A DNA stretch of 64,000 bases from Amycolatopsis tucumanensis (GTDB taxonomy: Bacteria; Actinomycetota; Actinomycetes; Mycobacteriales; Pseudonocardiaceae), in NCBI RefSeq assembly GCF_021654135.1, contig NZ_JAKGSD010000014.1:64416-128415 (forward strand), given 5' to 3'. The position numbers were made by a program, and so were the translations under genes. Every line of letters begins with the position of its first letter. Position 1 is the first letter of the stretch. The notes below the pieces were generated by a model. It did no database searches, was not told the origin of the DNA, and saw only the letters and a list, made by a program, of their open reading frames with translations. Below are positions 37,742-46,634 of the stretch, in pieces.

Positions 37742-37780
37742 GCGGGTGCCGTCCGACCCCTACCCCCGGTCGGCACCCGC
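37742..37780 (+). terminator. Hairpin downstream of eccC
   Basis: A perfect 10-bp inverted repeat (37742-37751 and 37771-37780) lies between eccC and the next gene. The preceding TTGACA (37715-37720) could be a -35 box, so the hairpin could be an attenuator or a partial terminator. Confidence 0.45.
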
Positions 37781-37821
37781 TGCCAGGCTCGTCAGGCAGC
37801 ACGAGGTCAGGGAGGGACACG

Positions 37822-38820
37822 ATGGCTATTCCCGACGAGGGCGAGGGCACCCCTCTCGCGAAGTGGGTCACCGAGGGCAAGCCGCTGAAGATGGAGCCGA
37901 ACTCGTTCCGCGGGTACGGCAAGAACATCGCGACGCTGCAGAGCAACCTCCAGAGCGACATGCTGCCCGCCTCGACCTCGCTGCAGGGCGTCGGCAAGGA
38001 CACGTCGATGAGCACCGGTGGCTTCCCCCCTGGCACCCAGATGGCGCAGCTGGCCGCGCGCAACGCCGGTGAGGTGGCGCAGTTCCTGCCGAACATCGGC
38101 CAGAACTGCATGGCGATCTCCTCGGTCGCCTGCATCATGGGCGACGTGTTCGAGGGCATGGACGGCGACAACGCCGAGATGCTCAACGCGATCCAGTGGG
38201 CGCTGGGCATGCCGGGCGCCAAGAGGCCGGACAACGCTCCGGCCTACCTGGATCCGAAGAACACCCTCCAGAGCCTCGCCGCCGAGCAGGACAAGAAGAC
38301 CGCCGAACCGGGCGAGGACGAGCTGATCGGCTCGTACAACTTCCCCGGCGGGCACGTGGAGCTCTACCGGACCGGCGACGGCGGCACCCGCAGCATCACG
38401 AGGACGGCCGACGGCATCACCGAGACCGTGACAGACAAGGACAACAACACCGTCTACACCTCGACGACCACGCCGAGCGGGCAGACGACCACCGTCAACT
38501 ACCGGGACGGCAAGCCGGTCGGCAAGACCGTGACCAGCACGCAGACGGTGCAACGGGCGCGGGGGATGACCGACGAGGTCACGACGAACACCGAGTACGA
38601 CGCGGACGGCGACGTCGTGAGCACCACGTACGACCACGCGGTCACCACGACGTTCCAGGACGGGACCCACACGCGGGACTACTACTCGGTCGACGACAAG
38701 GGGAACAAGTCGGAGACGCGGCACATCGGGGTGCAGGGCGATCCGGTCACCGGCCAGGACTGGACGGAGCTGGCACAGAAGCGGATGGAGGCCACGCGGC
38801 GGGCCACCGGGGGGATGTGA
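37822..38820 (+). CDS. Uncharacterised ESX-associated protein (332 aa)
   Basis: Not a family I can name. Residues 1-165 are helical, with Met/Asn/Gly-rich loops. Residues ~170-300 are a Thr-rich beta region with YD-like strands (HVELYRTGDGGTRSITRT, TTVNYRDGKPVG, EYDADGDVVSTTYDH). ATG has GGAGGG six bases upstream. It is followed after six bases by the PPE-like gene, and both lie directly downstream of eccC. It is a likely substrate or partner of the secretion system (inference). There is no signal peptide or membrane helix. Confidence 0.75.
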   Translation: MAIPDEGEGTPLAKWVTEGKPLKMEPNSFRGYGKNIATLQSNLQSDMLPASTSLQGVGKDTSMSTGGFPPGTQMAQLAARNAGEVAQFLPNIGQNCMAISSVACIMGDVFEGMDGDNAEMLNAIQWALGMPGAKRPDNAPAYLDPKNTLQSLAAEQDKKTAEPGEDELIGSYNFPGGHVELYRTGDGGTRSITRTADGITETVTDKDNNTVYTSTTTPSGQTTTVNYRDGKPVGKTVTSTQTVQRARGMTDEVTTNTEYDADGDVVSTTYDHAVTTTFQDGTHTRDYYSVDDKGNKSETRHIGVQGDPVTGQDWTELAQKRMEATRRATGGM

Positions 38821-38826
38821 CGCGGG

Positions 38827-40986
38827 ATGGCGGACGAAAACGACCCGTACTTCGGGTTCAACACGAACTCGCTCGAGCCGGGCTACATGCCCGTCCCGTA
38901 CGCCCCCGGCTACCAGCCACCGCAGGGCCCGCTCCTCGGCAGCAACTTCTACTACTCCGACATCGAGAACAGCCAGAACGGCCAGACCGGCGCCCAGGGC
39001 GACGACGGCGGCGGGGATGCGAGCGCTCAGGTCGACGGGGCCGACATCGAGGTCATCAACAAGTGGATCATGGGTGAGCAGCCCGGCACCACCGCCGAGC
39101 GCTCCCAGCAGTGGACCAACATCGCGCAGCTGCTGCAGAACACCGCCGACACCCTGCGCGAGCAGACCCAGGCCCTCGCGGAGAACTGGGAGTCGCCAGG
39201 CGCGAAGGACGTGTTCCTGAGCAAGGTCGGCGAGACGCTGGCGTACTTGCGGGTGTGGCAGGACGCGGCGATCAAGAACTCGGTCGCGTTGTACGGCCTG
39301 TCGAACGTCATGTACGAGGCCCAGGCCGAGATGAGGAAGCTGTACCTCGAGTACTCCTACGTCGTGGGCGGGCTGCAGTACCTCGCCGACCTGCCGCCGG
39401 TCGGCACCCCGGTCGGCGTGGCGAAGGCCATGCCCCAGCGCAAGGTCGACGAGGAGAAGGAGAAGTACGACAAGGAGGCGCGTGCCCTCGCGAACCGGTA
39501 CATCGGGGAGTACGCGCCATACCTCGCGAAGCTGCAGGCCGGGCGGGCGAAGGCGCTCAGCCCGCCGCTCGACGCGATCGCCCACCCCACCGCGCTGGGC
39601 CAGGACATCCCGAAGATGCCGCCGGTGGCTCCGCCGGGTGCTCCCGGCGGGACGCCACCGGGAACGCCCGGCGCCACGCCGCCCGGCGCCACGCCGCCCG
39701 GCGCGACGCCACCGGGCGCGCCCAACCCGAACACCCCCAACGCCCTGACCACCCAGCCGCCCGGCACCCCACCTGGTGATCCCGCGGTCAACCCGCCCAC
39801 GACCACCGCCACGCCGCCGGGGGCCACGCCGCCGGGCGCGCCCGAAGTCACCCCGCCCGGGACTCCGCCCGGCGCACCACCGGCCACGCCACCCGGCGCC
39901 ACTCCGCCGGACGCGACGAGCGTGCCGCCGGCCGCCTTTGGCGGGGTGCCGCCCATGGTGACGCCGTTCGCGTTCAACGGCGGCGGGGGCAAGGTCGCGC
40001 CGAACGCGTTCTCGGCGAACACGTTGGCGCCTGGGCTGTTCGACGGCTCACGGACGCCGGCCACGACACCGCCGACGCTGGGCGACACGTCGCTGAACAA
40101 GGCTCTGGGCGCGCCACCTGGCGGTCTTCCGCCGTCGTTCAACCAGAGCAGCCTCTATCCGCCGGGGACGATCACGCCGCCGCCCGGCGGGCAGGCGCCG
40201 CAGACCCCGCAGGAGAAGGCCCCTGGCGAGAACCAGCCAGGGATCCCGTCGTACGGCTCGCAGTCGTTCACGGACCACCTGGACATGGAGGCGAAGGCCA
40301 TCGCCCAAGAGGCGGCCGCGGCCACCCCGCCGCCACCATTGCCGCCGGGCACGTCCATGCCGAACACACGCGAGGTGGACAAGGCCGCACCCGCATCGGC
40401 GTTCGCCGATGGCGGCTACACCGAGCAGGCGCCTGCCTTCACGCCGCCGCCGACCACCACTCCCCCGGTGCTGAACAACAACGCCAAGCAAGCCCGGCGT
40501 GGTGGCAGCAGTGCCGAGGCGCCGGCAACCCCGCCTGGTGGGCTCGGCCTCGGCGCCCCGCCAGTGCTGTCCAATCCGCACCGCAAGCCGCCGGAGAAGA
40601 CGTTCACCGAGAAGCAGCGTGAGCGCGCCAGGCGCCGTGTCCTGCCCGGAATGCCGGGAGCCGAGTTCGCGGCGAACCTCCCGGCAGGCACGAGCCCGGT
40701 GTTCGACGGGCGGCTGTCCGCCGAGGAGCGGGTCGTCACCTCCTTCGGGGAGATCCCGCTCGGCCTGCAGGGCCCGGCGCCCGTGGTCGCGGTTCCGGAC
40801 CGGCACGCCAAGCCGGTCGTGCACGCCGATCAGGCCAAGCGGGTCGCCCGCAAGGACGAGAAGGCGCCCGTCACCGACGAGTCGGTCTTCGAGGTGGAAA
40901 CCCCTGGTGGGCCGGTCGTCGCGGGCGGGGAGCCGGACAAGCGGTACCGGCCGGCCGAACCGTCCGCCTTGGACGGACGGAACTGA
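38827..40986 (+). CDS. PPE-like ESX substrate with Pro-Pro-Gly-rich middle (719 aa)
   Basis: Residues ~70-265 form long helices with an ENWESPGAKDVF motif that resembles the WXG turn of ESX substrates and PPE proteins. Residues ~275-365 are a Pro/Gly/Thr tract of repeated ATPPG and GTPPG units. A disordered part follows to ~600, then a conserved-looking segment (RRVLPGMPGAEF, FGEIPLGLQGP) near the C-terminus. It lies six bases after the preceding gene. The domain plan (helical export head, proline-rich spacer, C-terminal element) suggests a secreted or surface-exposed substrate. The repeats are in frame and collagen-like only in composition. Confidence 0.75.
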   Translation: MADENDPYFGFNTNSLEPGYMPVPYAPGYQPPQGPLLGSNFYYSDIENSQNGQTGAQGDDGGGDASAQVDGADIEVINKWIMGEQPGTTAERSQQWTNIAQLLQNTADTLREQTQALAENWESPGAKDVFLSKVGETLAYLRVWQDAAIKNSVALYGLSNVMYEAQAEMRKLYLEYSYVVGGLQYLADLPPVGTPVGVAKAMPQRKVDEEKEKYDKEARALANRYIGEYAPYLAKLQAGRAKALSPPLDAIAHPTALGQDIPKMPPVAPPGAPGGTPPGTPGATPPGATPPGATPPGAPNPNTPNALTTQPPGTPPGDPAVNPPTTTATPPGATPPGAPEVTPPGTPPGAPPATPPGATPPDATSVPPAAFGGVPPMVTPFAFNGGGGKVAPNAFSANTLAPGLFDGSRTPATTPPTLGDTSLNKALGAPPGGLPPSFNQSSLYPPGTITPPPGGQAPQTPQEKAPGENQPGIPSYGSQSFTDHLDMEAKAIAQEAAAATPPPPLPPGTSMPNTREVDKAAPASAFADGGYTEQAPAFTPPPTTTPPVLNNNAKQARRGGSSAEAPATPPGGLGLGAPPVLSNPHRKPPEKTFTEKQRERARRRVLPGMPGAEFAANLPAGTSPVFDGRLSAEERVVTSFGEIPLGLQGPAPVVAVPDRHAKPVVHADQAKRVARKDEKAPVTDESVFEVETPGGPVVAGGEPDKRYRPAEPSALDGRN

Positions 40987-40988
40987 AC

Positions 40989-41058
40989 CGCTTTCCGGTG
41001 CGTCGGATCCACAGAAGACGTTGACCGCGTCCTCAGTGGACTGACGCACCGGAAAGCG
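40989..41058 (+). promoter_or_regulatory. Perfect 16-bp inverted repeat covering the lipoprotein leader
   Basis: CGCTTTCCGGTGCGTC (40989-41004) is exactly mirrored at 41043-41058, with an inner TCCAC/GTGGA pairing. The 3' arm contains GGAAAGCGAG, the only purine-rich ribosome-binding candidate for the lipoprotein gene. It could terminate the upstream operon or hide that site. Confidence 0.6.
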
Positions 41059-41072
41059 AGTTGTACCCCTTC

Positions 41073-41681
41073 ATGAAGAGCACCCGTATCGCCGCCTTGC
41101 CCGTTCTCGCCGCCGCCGTGCTGGCGCTGTCGGCCTGTGGTGGCGACGAGGAGCCGAGCAGCCCGGCCACCACCACCGCGGCGGCTTCGTCGTCCTCGGC
41201 GGCGCCGAGCTCGTCGGCGCAGGCGGCGCCCGCCGGTGCGGCCGAGAAGACCGCCCCGGGCACCAAGCTCAAGGTCGGCGACCGCGCGGTCATCTCGTGG
41301 GACAAGGGCACCGCGGCGGTCACCGTCACCGCGGTCGAGGCCGGTGACAAGGCCGCGATGGAGCGTCAGTACGGCGACCGCGCCAAGGGGCTGACGCCGT
41401 ACTACATCCGGTACACCGTGGAGAACGTCGACGGCGCGGACCACGCCTTCGCCTCGTCGCCGAACTTCGGCCTCGCCATGGCCGACGGCGGCCCGACCGG
41501 CGTGGTGATCACGGGCGAGCTGGGCAGCTGCACCGACGACGGCGCCCCGGAGGACTTCACGACGGCCGGCGCCAAGTACGAGGCCTGCGACCTGTCCGCC
41601 ACCCAGGACGGCGCGCAGATCGCCGGAGCCGAATTCGACGACGACGAGTACAGCGACGCCCCGCTGATCTGGACCAAGTAG
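41073..41681 (+). CDS. Secreted lipoprotein (202 aa)
   Basis: MKSTRIAALPVLAAAVLAL followed by SACGG is a classic lipobox signal peptide. A Ser/Ala/Pro/Thr-rich spacer (~30 residues) precedes a beta-rich domain with two cysteines (GSCTDD, EACDLS). The fold resembles small DUF4352-like immunoglobulin-type lipoproteins (VISWDKGTAAVTVTAVE, YYIRYTVENVDG), but I cannot name the family. ATG at 41073 is preferred; an in-frame TTG lies at 41061. It sits between the PPE-like gene and the convergent eccE operon. A role in the ESX envelope complex is possible but unproven. Confidence 0.85.
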   Translation: MKSTRIAALPVLAAAVLALSACGGDEEPSSPATTTAAASSSSAAPSSSAQAAPAGAAEKTAPGTKLKVGDRAVISWDKGTAAVTVTAVEAGDKAAMERQYGDRAKGLTPYYIRYTVENVDGADHAFASSPNFGLAMADGGPTGVVITGELGSCTDDGAPEDFTTAGAKYEACDLSATQDGAQIAGAEFDDDEYSDAPLIWTK

Positions 41682-41696
41682 TCCTTCCCGAGCTGC

Positions 41697-41731
41697 GCGG
41701 CCGCACTCACCTGGGGGTGGAGTGCGGCCGC
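41697..41731 (+). terminator. Terminator hairpin after the lipoprotein gene
   Basis: A perfect 12-bp stem (GCGGCCGCACTC at 41697-41708, mirrored at 41720-41731) with an 11-base loop lies 16 bases after the lipoprotein stop. Confidence 0.7.
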
Positions 41732-41800
41732 GGCTGCCATGTCCGGAAACGGCAGAGGGCACCCGGCGCAAGGCATCGGGGCGGGAGAGGGGGCGGGGGT

Positions 41801-41849
41801 GGTCGGACCCAGCCACAGGGACCGGGCCGGGGAGGTCGGACCCAGCCAC
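41801..41849. repeat. Short direct repeat in convergent intergenic space
   Basis: GGTCGGACCCAGCCAC occurs at 41801-41816 and 41834-41849, each followed by GGGACCG-like sequence. No coding potential is apparent in 41732-41937. Confidence 0.6.
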
Positions 41850-41937
41850 GAGGGACCGCACGGGAGGCGGGCAGCACCGGATCACAAGGGACCGGGCGGG
41901 GAAGACCGGCAGGCGGGTCGGCCTTCCCCGCCCGGAG

Positions 41938-42993
41938 TCAGTACCGCCCGGGCCGTCCCAGGCGGGCTCGCTCGGCCGGCGCCGGGTCCACCCACACGTA
42001 GTGGTTGGTCTCGCCCGCGAGCACGGCCAGCATGTCGTCCCGTAGCATCTGCAACTGCTGGGTCGTGCGCTGGGCCAGCCGGAGCGCCGGGGCGAGCAGC
42101 GACGCCTCGTTGGGCGTGAGCCGCTGCATGAGCACCAGGTCCGAGCCCGGCACGGCGCCCACCCGCTCGGGCGTGAGCCGCCGGTGCAGCAGCACCCGCG
42201 TCTGCCACGCCTCGGGCTCGCTCTGCGACTGGGGCGCGTCGTGCAGGCACAGCACGGGCGCGTCGGCGCTGGCGGTGACCGCGGGCGGCGAACCCGGCGC
42301 CACCACGGCGACCCGGTCGGTGCGGCCGGTCGCCGACTGTCCGAGCTGGACCCAGTCGGCCGGGTGCTGCGAGAACACCAGCAGCCGCGCGCCGGCCCGC
42401 AACGCGCGGTACGCCATCAGCCGCGCCGCCCAGGCGCCGCCGATCAGGCTCACCGACACCGGCTCCGGGCGGAACAACGTCAGCGCCACCGGGAACCCGT
42501 TCTGGTCCCGCCCGAGCGGCAGCCCCACCGACGACGCGGACACCTGCAGCAACTCCAGCGCGGCATCAGACGCGTGGTGCGCCCCGATCCGCAGCCGCGG
42601 GATCGAGCGGTGCCGCCGGGTGCGCCAGTCGCGGTGCTCGCGTGGCGCGCCAACGACCGGACCGACGGGGCCGGGACCGGGCGGTTGCGGCGGCATCGGC
42701 GTCGGCACACCGATGGCGAGCGCGGGACGGGCGACCTCGACCGTCGTCGCGGCGGCCGCCTCGGCCGAGCCGGCCTGCTGGGTCTGCGGCGCGGGCGCCG
42801 CGACGTTGACGACGGCGGGCGCCTGCGGCATCGCGGGCGCCCCGAGCACGGCCTGACCGGGTGGCATGGGCTGGTGCTGTTGTTGCTGCTGCGCGGGCGG
42901 CGGCCCGGGCTGGGCCTGTGCCGGCGGCATGGGCCGCGGCATCGCCTGCGCCGGCGGCTGCGGCCGCGACGGTGGGTACTGTCCCGCGTTCAT
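41938..42993 (-). CDS. Uncharacterised Pro/Gln-rich ESX-associated protein (351 aa)
   Basis: ATG at 42993 overlaps the TGA of eccE (ATGA), so it is translationally coupled. The first ~110 residues are Pro, Gln and Ala, including a QQQQQ run. From ~125 on there is a folded alpha/beta domain (LRIGAHHASDAALELLQVSA, VSVSLIGGAWAARLMAYRAL, ARLLVFSQHPADW, LVLMQRLTPNEASLL). The shape resembles a nucleotide-binding-like sheet without a P-loop. I do not recognise the family. Coupling to eccE suggests a cytoplasmic accessory subunit. A longer frame to 43548 is rejected because it overlaps eccE coding sequence. Confidence 0.8.
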   Translation of the reverse strand: MNAGQYPPSRPQPPAQAMPRPMPPAQAQPGPPPAQQQQQHQPMPPGQAVLGAPAMPQAPAVVNVAAPAPQTQQAGSAEAAAATTVEVARPALAIGVPTPMPPQPPGPGPVGPVVGAPREHRDWRTRRHRSIPRLRIGAHHASDAALELLQVSASSVGLPLGRDQNGFPVALTLFRPEPVSVSLIGGAWAARLMAYRALRAGARLLVFSQHPADWVQLGQSATGRTDRVAVVAPGSPPAVTASADAPVLCLHDAPQSQSEPEAWQTRVLLHRRLTPERVGAVPGSDLVLMQRLTPNEASLLAPALRLAQRTTQQLQMLRDDMLAVLAGETNHYVWVDPAPAERARLGRPGRY

Positions 42994-44171
42994 CGTGCAC
43001 CTCCCCCGCTCGGTGCCGAAGCATACACGGCCGGGCCGTGCTGACCGTCCAAACGCGACACCCGAGCGCCGTTGCGCTCGGCCAGCTTCTTGACCAGGTC
43101 GCACACCTGCGGGTACCGCTGCGCGGTCGCGCCGACCCGGACCAGGCAGCGCAGCGTGGTCCCGTCGAACGACGGCTCCAGCAGCAGCGCGATGCTGACC
43201 AGGTCCGCGGGCAGCTCGGCCAGTGCGGCGAGCAGCCCGGTGCCGCGGTCGGGGTCGGGCCAGGACTGGATCCAGAAGCACCCGTGCGTCAGGCGCGTGG
43301 AGTGCCACGACTCCCAGGCCTCGTGCACCCGCGCCGGGCCGCCGCCGGGCAGCAGGTCGCAGGAGCGGGCGAGGGCGTCGACGACCTCGTCCGCGGTGAG
43401 CATCCGCGCCCGCAGCCCGCGCCGGCGCAGCACGCGCTCGGCGCGGCGGGTGATCTCGGCCAGCACGGCGGGCACGTCGAGGCGCCCGCCCGGCGAATCG
43501 ATCATGGACTCGGCGACGGCCCGCGCGTCCAGCCGCACCGCGACCCACAGTGCGCGGTCACGCGTCCCGGGTTCGCGGCCGGGCACGGAGTGCGTGACGA
43601 CCTGCATCACGACGCCGGCCTGCTCGGCGTCGGCGGCGGTGCGGGCCAGCGCGGCCAGCGGCACCGGCGGGGTCGCCACGTCCGCGCCGCCGGACACCTC
43701 GAGCACGGCGAACCAGCCCGCCTCGTCGCTGCCCATGCCGAGCTTGGTCTCTCCCGGCCCGTCGATGTCCTCGACGACGAGGTCCGGCGCCAGCTCGCAC
43801 AACGCGGTCAGCCGCGGGTCGTCCCGCTTCTCCCCCGAGGTGCCTCGGCGCGACCGGAAACCCATCCACAGCATCAGGCTTTCGGTCCACCAGCGGCCCT
43901 TCGAGCGGCCGAACATGCCGATGATCACCGCGAGCCCGATCACGCCGGCGGCGATCATCGCCCACAGTTCCTGCACGCCGACCGCGGCGACGACCATGAG
44001 CACGATCTCGAACGCCAGCAGCCGGGCGAGGCTCACCACACCGAGCCGCCCACGGCCACGGACCGGCCGGAACCACGCCTGCCCCCTGGCCTGGGCACGC
44101 AGCTCGGCGGAGCCGCCGCCGCGCGCGTCGAACTGCGCGGCTGCCTGCGGCTGCTGGCCAGTCGTGATCAC
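42990..44171 (-). CDS. eccE: Type VII secretion protein EccE (393 aa)
   Basis: Two adjacent membrane helices (~50-90: LLAFEIVLMVVAAVGV and WAMIAAGVIGLAVIIGMF) are followed by a soluble domain, the EccE layout. Conserved-type segments include GWFAVLEVSGG, VPLAALARTAADAEQAGVVMQ, a serine-based VTHSVPG segment, and RWW/TRLTHGCFWIQ near the C-terminus. GTG at 44171 has GGAAGGGG eight bases upstream. The frame is open much further upstream (to 45356), but that part is antisense to the sigma factor gene and is rejected. Peripheral subunit of the ESX membrane complex. Confidence 0.85.
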   Translation of the reverse strand: MITTGQQPQAAAQFDARGGGSAELRAQARGQAWFRPVRGRGRLGVVSLARLLAFEIVLMVVAAVGVQELWAMIAAGVIGLAVIIGMFGRSKGRWWTESLMLWMGFRSRRGTSGEKRDDPRLTALCELAPDLVVEDIDGPGETKLGMGSDEAGWFAVLEVSGGADVATPPVPLAALARTAADAEQAGVVMQVVTHSVPGREPGTRDRALWVAVRLDARAVAESMIDSPGGRLDVPAVLAEITRRAERVLRRRGLRARMLTADEVVDALARSCDLLPGGGPARVHEAWESWHSTRLTHGCFWIQSWPDPDRGTGLLAALAELPADLVSIALLLEPSFDGTTLRCLVRVGATAQRYPQVCDLVKKLAERNGARVSRLDGQHGPAVYASAPSGGGAR

Positions 44172-44420
44172 CTGCGGAGCCCCTTCCACCAGCCAACGAT
44201 ATCCCCGGACCCGGCCGTGATCACCCGGCGAGAATCCGCGGTGCGCACGGCGGTCCCGTAGCCGACCCGCACCGTACCGCACTACGGCGCGACCGGGTTT
44301 CCCATGACCTGGCCTTTTCCGCTTCGACGCACGTCGACCGGCTGTCGGTTCCGTGCCAGCGCGTTCGGCCACTCTGTCAGGCGTAGCAGACTCCCCCTGG
44401 CTTGTCGGAGGCAACGGCAG

Positions 44421-45341
44421 GTGACTCCACCGCTCTTCGAGCCGGCCGATCCGGTCCGCGCGTACCTCACCGGCATCAGCCGCGCCGGCCTCCTGACCAT
44501 CGAGGAGGAGGTCACGCTCGCCAAACGGATCGAGGCCGGGCTCTACGCCCAGCACCTGCTCGCGACCACGCGGGTGCTCGGCCCGCAGCGGCGCGCCGAC
44601 CTGCTCACGATCGCCGAGGAGGGCCGGGAGGCGAAGAACCGGCTGCTGGAGGCGAACCTGCGGCTGGTGGTGAGCATCGCCAAGCGCTACACCGGCCGCG
44701 GCATGTCGCTGCTGGACCTCATCCAGGAGGGCAACCTCGGGCTGATCCGCGCCGTGGAGAAGTACGACTACACGCCCGGTTTCAAGTTCTCCACCTACGC
44801 GACGTGGTGGATCCGGCAGGCGATCAGCCGCGCGCTGGCCGACCAGTCGCGCACCATCCGCATCCCGGTGCACCTGGCCGAGCAGGTCAACCGCGTGCTG
44901 GCCGCGCGCCGGGAACTGGCCGCGCGGCTGGGCCGGGAGCCGGGTCACGAGGACATCGCCGCGGAGCTGAGCCTGACGCCGTTCCAGGTGATCGAGCTGC
45001 TCTCCTACAACGAGGAGCCGATCAGCCTCGACCAGACCGTCGGCACGGACGGCAGCAGCGTTCTCGCGGACCTGTTGTGCCACCCGGACCGGCCCGGCGT
45101 GCCGGCGTCCTACCACGTGCTGCGCCGGGAGATCGACGAACTGCTGTCGACGCTGAAACCGCGGGAGCAGCAGGTGATCCGGCTGCGCTGCGGCCTGGAC
45201 GACGGCCGTCAGCGCACGCTCGAGGAGGTCGGCCGCGAGCTGGGCGTGACGCGGGAGCGGATCCGCCAGATCGAGCGGCGCACGCTGGGCAAGCTGCGGG
45301 AGGAATCGCGCACCGCCCGGCTGCAGGCCTACGTCTCCTGA
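44421..45341 (+). CDS. Group 2 RNA polymerase sigma factor (306 aa)
   Basis: Contains sigma region 1.2 ([21 protein letters not shown]), region 2 ([51 protein letters not shown]), region 3 ([15 protein letters not shown]) and region 4.2 ([20 protein letters not shown]). It lacks the long acidic region 1.1 of a primary sigma factor, so it is a SigB/HrdD-type alternative factor. GTG at 44421 has GGAGG nine bases upstream. The frame extends to 44304, but composition and spacing favour the later start. It is divergent from eccE with a 249-bp spacer. Confidence 0.9.
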   Translation: MTPPLFEPADPVRAYLTGISRAGLLTIEEEVTLAKRIEAGLYAQHLLATTRVLGPQRRADLLTIAEEGREAKNRLLEANLRLVVSIAKRYTGRGMSLLDLIQEGNLGLIRAVEKYDYTPGFKFSTYATWWIRQAISRALADQSRTIRIPVHLAEQVNRVLAARRELAARLGREPGHEDIAAELSLTPFQVIELLSYNEEPISLDQTVGTDGSSVLADLLCHPDRPGVPASYHVLRREIDELLSTLKPREQQVIRLRCGLDDGRQRTLEEVGRELGVTRERIRQIERRTLGKLREESRTARLQAYVS

Positions 45342-45493
45342 GTCCGTCGTGGACAACCGCAGTCCCGCCGTGCTCCCGCCGTACCGGAGTGGCTGACCTG
45401 CGGTTTCGATCTGCGAGGGCGGTCAGGCCGGTGCGCTCGATCCGCCAGCGCGGCGGCGCACACTCGATCGGGCAACGACCATCGAGGGGGAAG

Positions 45494-45670
45494 ATGGGCA
45501 GGCTGACCATGGCTGACACGAGCACCCTCTGCCGGACGTGCGGGGACTCGGGTGGCTGGATCCTGGAGACCGACGTCGATCCGGTGACCGGTCTGATCAC
45601 TTCGCGCGAGGCGCCGTGCCCCCGGTGCCGGCCGGCCTCGCGGAGGCAGGACGACCCCTTCGGTTTTTGA
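45494..45670 (+). CDS. Small zinc-ribbon protein (58 aa)
   Basis: A short frame with two CxxC motifs (CRTCGDSGGW and CPRC) separated by 29 residues, typical of a rubredoxin- or DnaJ-like zinc ribbon. ATG at 45494 follows GAGGGGGAAG. An alternative ATG lies at 45509. It lies 152 bp after the sigma factor gene on the same strand. The function is unknown; such mini-proteins are common in Pseudonocardiaceae. Confidence 0.65.
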   Translation: MGRLTMADTSTLCRTCGDSGGWILETDVDPVTGLITSREAPCPRCRPASRRQDDPFGF

Positions 45671-45707
45671 CGTTTCGGGTCCATCTGTCACAGATTCCTC
45701 TTGCAGG

Positions 45708-45720
45708 ATCGTTCAACAAT
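45708..45720. promoter_or_regulatory. Palindromic operator candidate upstream of pxpC
   Basis: ATCGTTCAACAAT is a palindrome of the form ATnGTTnAACnAT, 38 bases before the pxpC start. The form is typical of FadR/GntR-family operators; the regulator is not in this window. Confidence 0.5.
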
Positions 45721-45758
45721 CTGTACGGTCACGACACCCGAAACGAATCGGAGTTGTC

Positions 45759-46634
45759 ATGGCCGCCGTGCTCGAGGTCGTCGACAGCGGTCCGTTGTCG
45801 ACCGTGCAGGACCTGGGCCGGCCCGGGTACGCCGACATCGGCGTGACGGAGTCCGGCGCCGCTGACCGGGCCTCGCTGCGGTTGGCGAACCGCTTGGCGG
45901 GCAACGACGAAGGCGCCGCCGGGATCGAGGTGACCTTCGGTGGATTCGCGGCGCGCGCGACCGCCGACGTGACGATCGCGGTGACCGGCGCGCCGTGCCC
46001 GATCACGATCGACCGGATGGGCGCGCCGATGAACGCGGCCGTGCGGGTCCCGACTGGTTCAGAGTTCAGGCTGGGCTGGCCGGCGACCGGGTTGCGTAGT
46101 TACGTGGCGGTGCGCGGCGGCATCGCGGTGGAGCCGGTGCTCGGCTCCCGGGCGACTGACCTGTTGTCCGGCTTGGGCCCGGACCCGTTGCGGCGCGGGG
46201 TGTTGCTACCGTTGGGCTCGGTTGCCGCGCCGGTGTCGCCGCCGCGTTTCACGCCCGTCGCGGCGCCCCCGTCGGACGAGTTGTCGCTGCGGATCCTGCC
46301 CGGGCCTCGGGACGACTGGTTCACGGAGTCGGCGTTGCGGACGCTGCTGGCCCAGCCGTATGCGGTGACGTCGGAGAGCAACCGGATCGGCATTCGCCTG
46401 GAGGGCCCGGTGCTGCCGCGCGCGCGGCAGGGCGAGCTGGCGAGCGAGGGCATGGTGACCGGGGCGCTGCAGGTGCCGCCGTCCGGGAAGCCGACGCTGT
46501 TCCTGGCCGACCACCCGGTGACCGGCGGCTACCCGGTGATCGCGGTCGTGGTGGCGGAAGACGTCGACAAAGCGGCACAGGCGAGGCCGGGCTTGCAGGT
46601 GCGGTTCGACCTGGCGGAGCCGGCGCGGGTTTGA
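45759..46634 (+). CDS. pxpC: 5-oxoprolinase subunit PxpC / biotin-dependent carboxyltransferase family (291 aa)
   Basis: Reads STVQDLGRPGYADIGVTESGAADRASLRLAN, then GIEVTFGG, FRLGWPATGLRSYVAVRGGI, RILPGPRDDWF, SNRIGIRLEGP and a late MVTGALQVPPSGKPTLFLADHPVTGGYPVIAVV. These are family hallmarks (shown here in separate short pieces; the first runs as STVQDLGRPGYADIG then VTESGAADRAS). PxpC works with PxpB and PxpA to convert 5-oxoproline to glutamate. No pxpA or pxpB lies beside it, which is unusual, so a different carboxamide or urea-type substrate is possible. ATG with GGAG five bases upstream. Length is normal. Confidence 0.85.
   Translation: MAAVLEVVDSGPLSTVQDLGRPGYADIGVTESGAADRASLRLANRLAGNDEGAAGIEVTFGGFAARATADVTIAVTGAPCPITIDRMGAPMNAAVRVPTGSEFRLGWPATGLRSYVAVRGGIAVEPVLGSRATDLLSGLGPDPLRRGVLLPLGSVAAPVSPPRFTPVAAPPSDELSLRILPGPRDDWFTESALRTLLAQPYAVTSESNRIGIRLEGPVLPRARQGELASEGMVTGALQVPPSGKPTLFLADHPVTGGYPVIAVVVAEDVDKAAQARPGLQVRFDLAEPARV

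Noticed and set aside
39640..39920. CRISPR-like short repeats
   Set aside because: The repeats are in-frame Pro-Pro-Gly codons of the PPE-like gene, of irregular length and without spacers.
42994..43548. N-terminal extension of the 351-aa protein
   Set aside because: It lies inside eccE coding sequence, and the ATGA overlap marks the real start.
44172..45356. N-terminal extension of EccE
   Set aside because: It is antisense to the sigma factor gene and lacks EccE-like sequence. GTG 44171 has a good ribosome-binding site.
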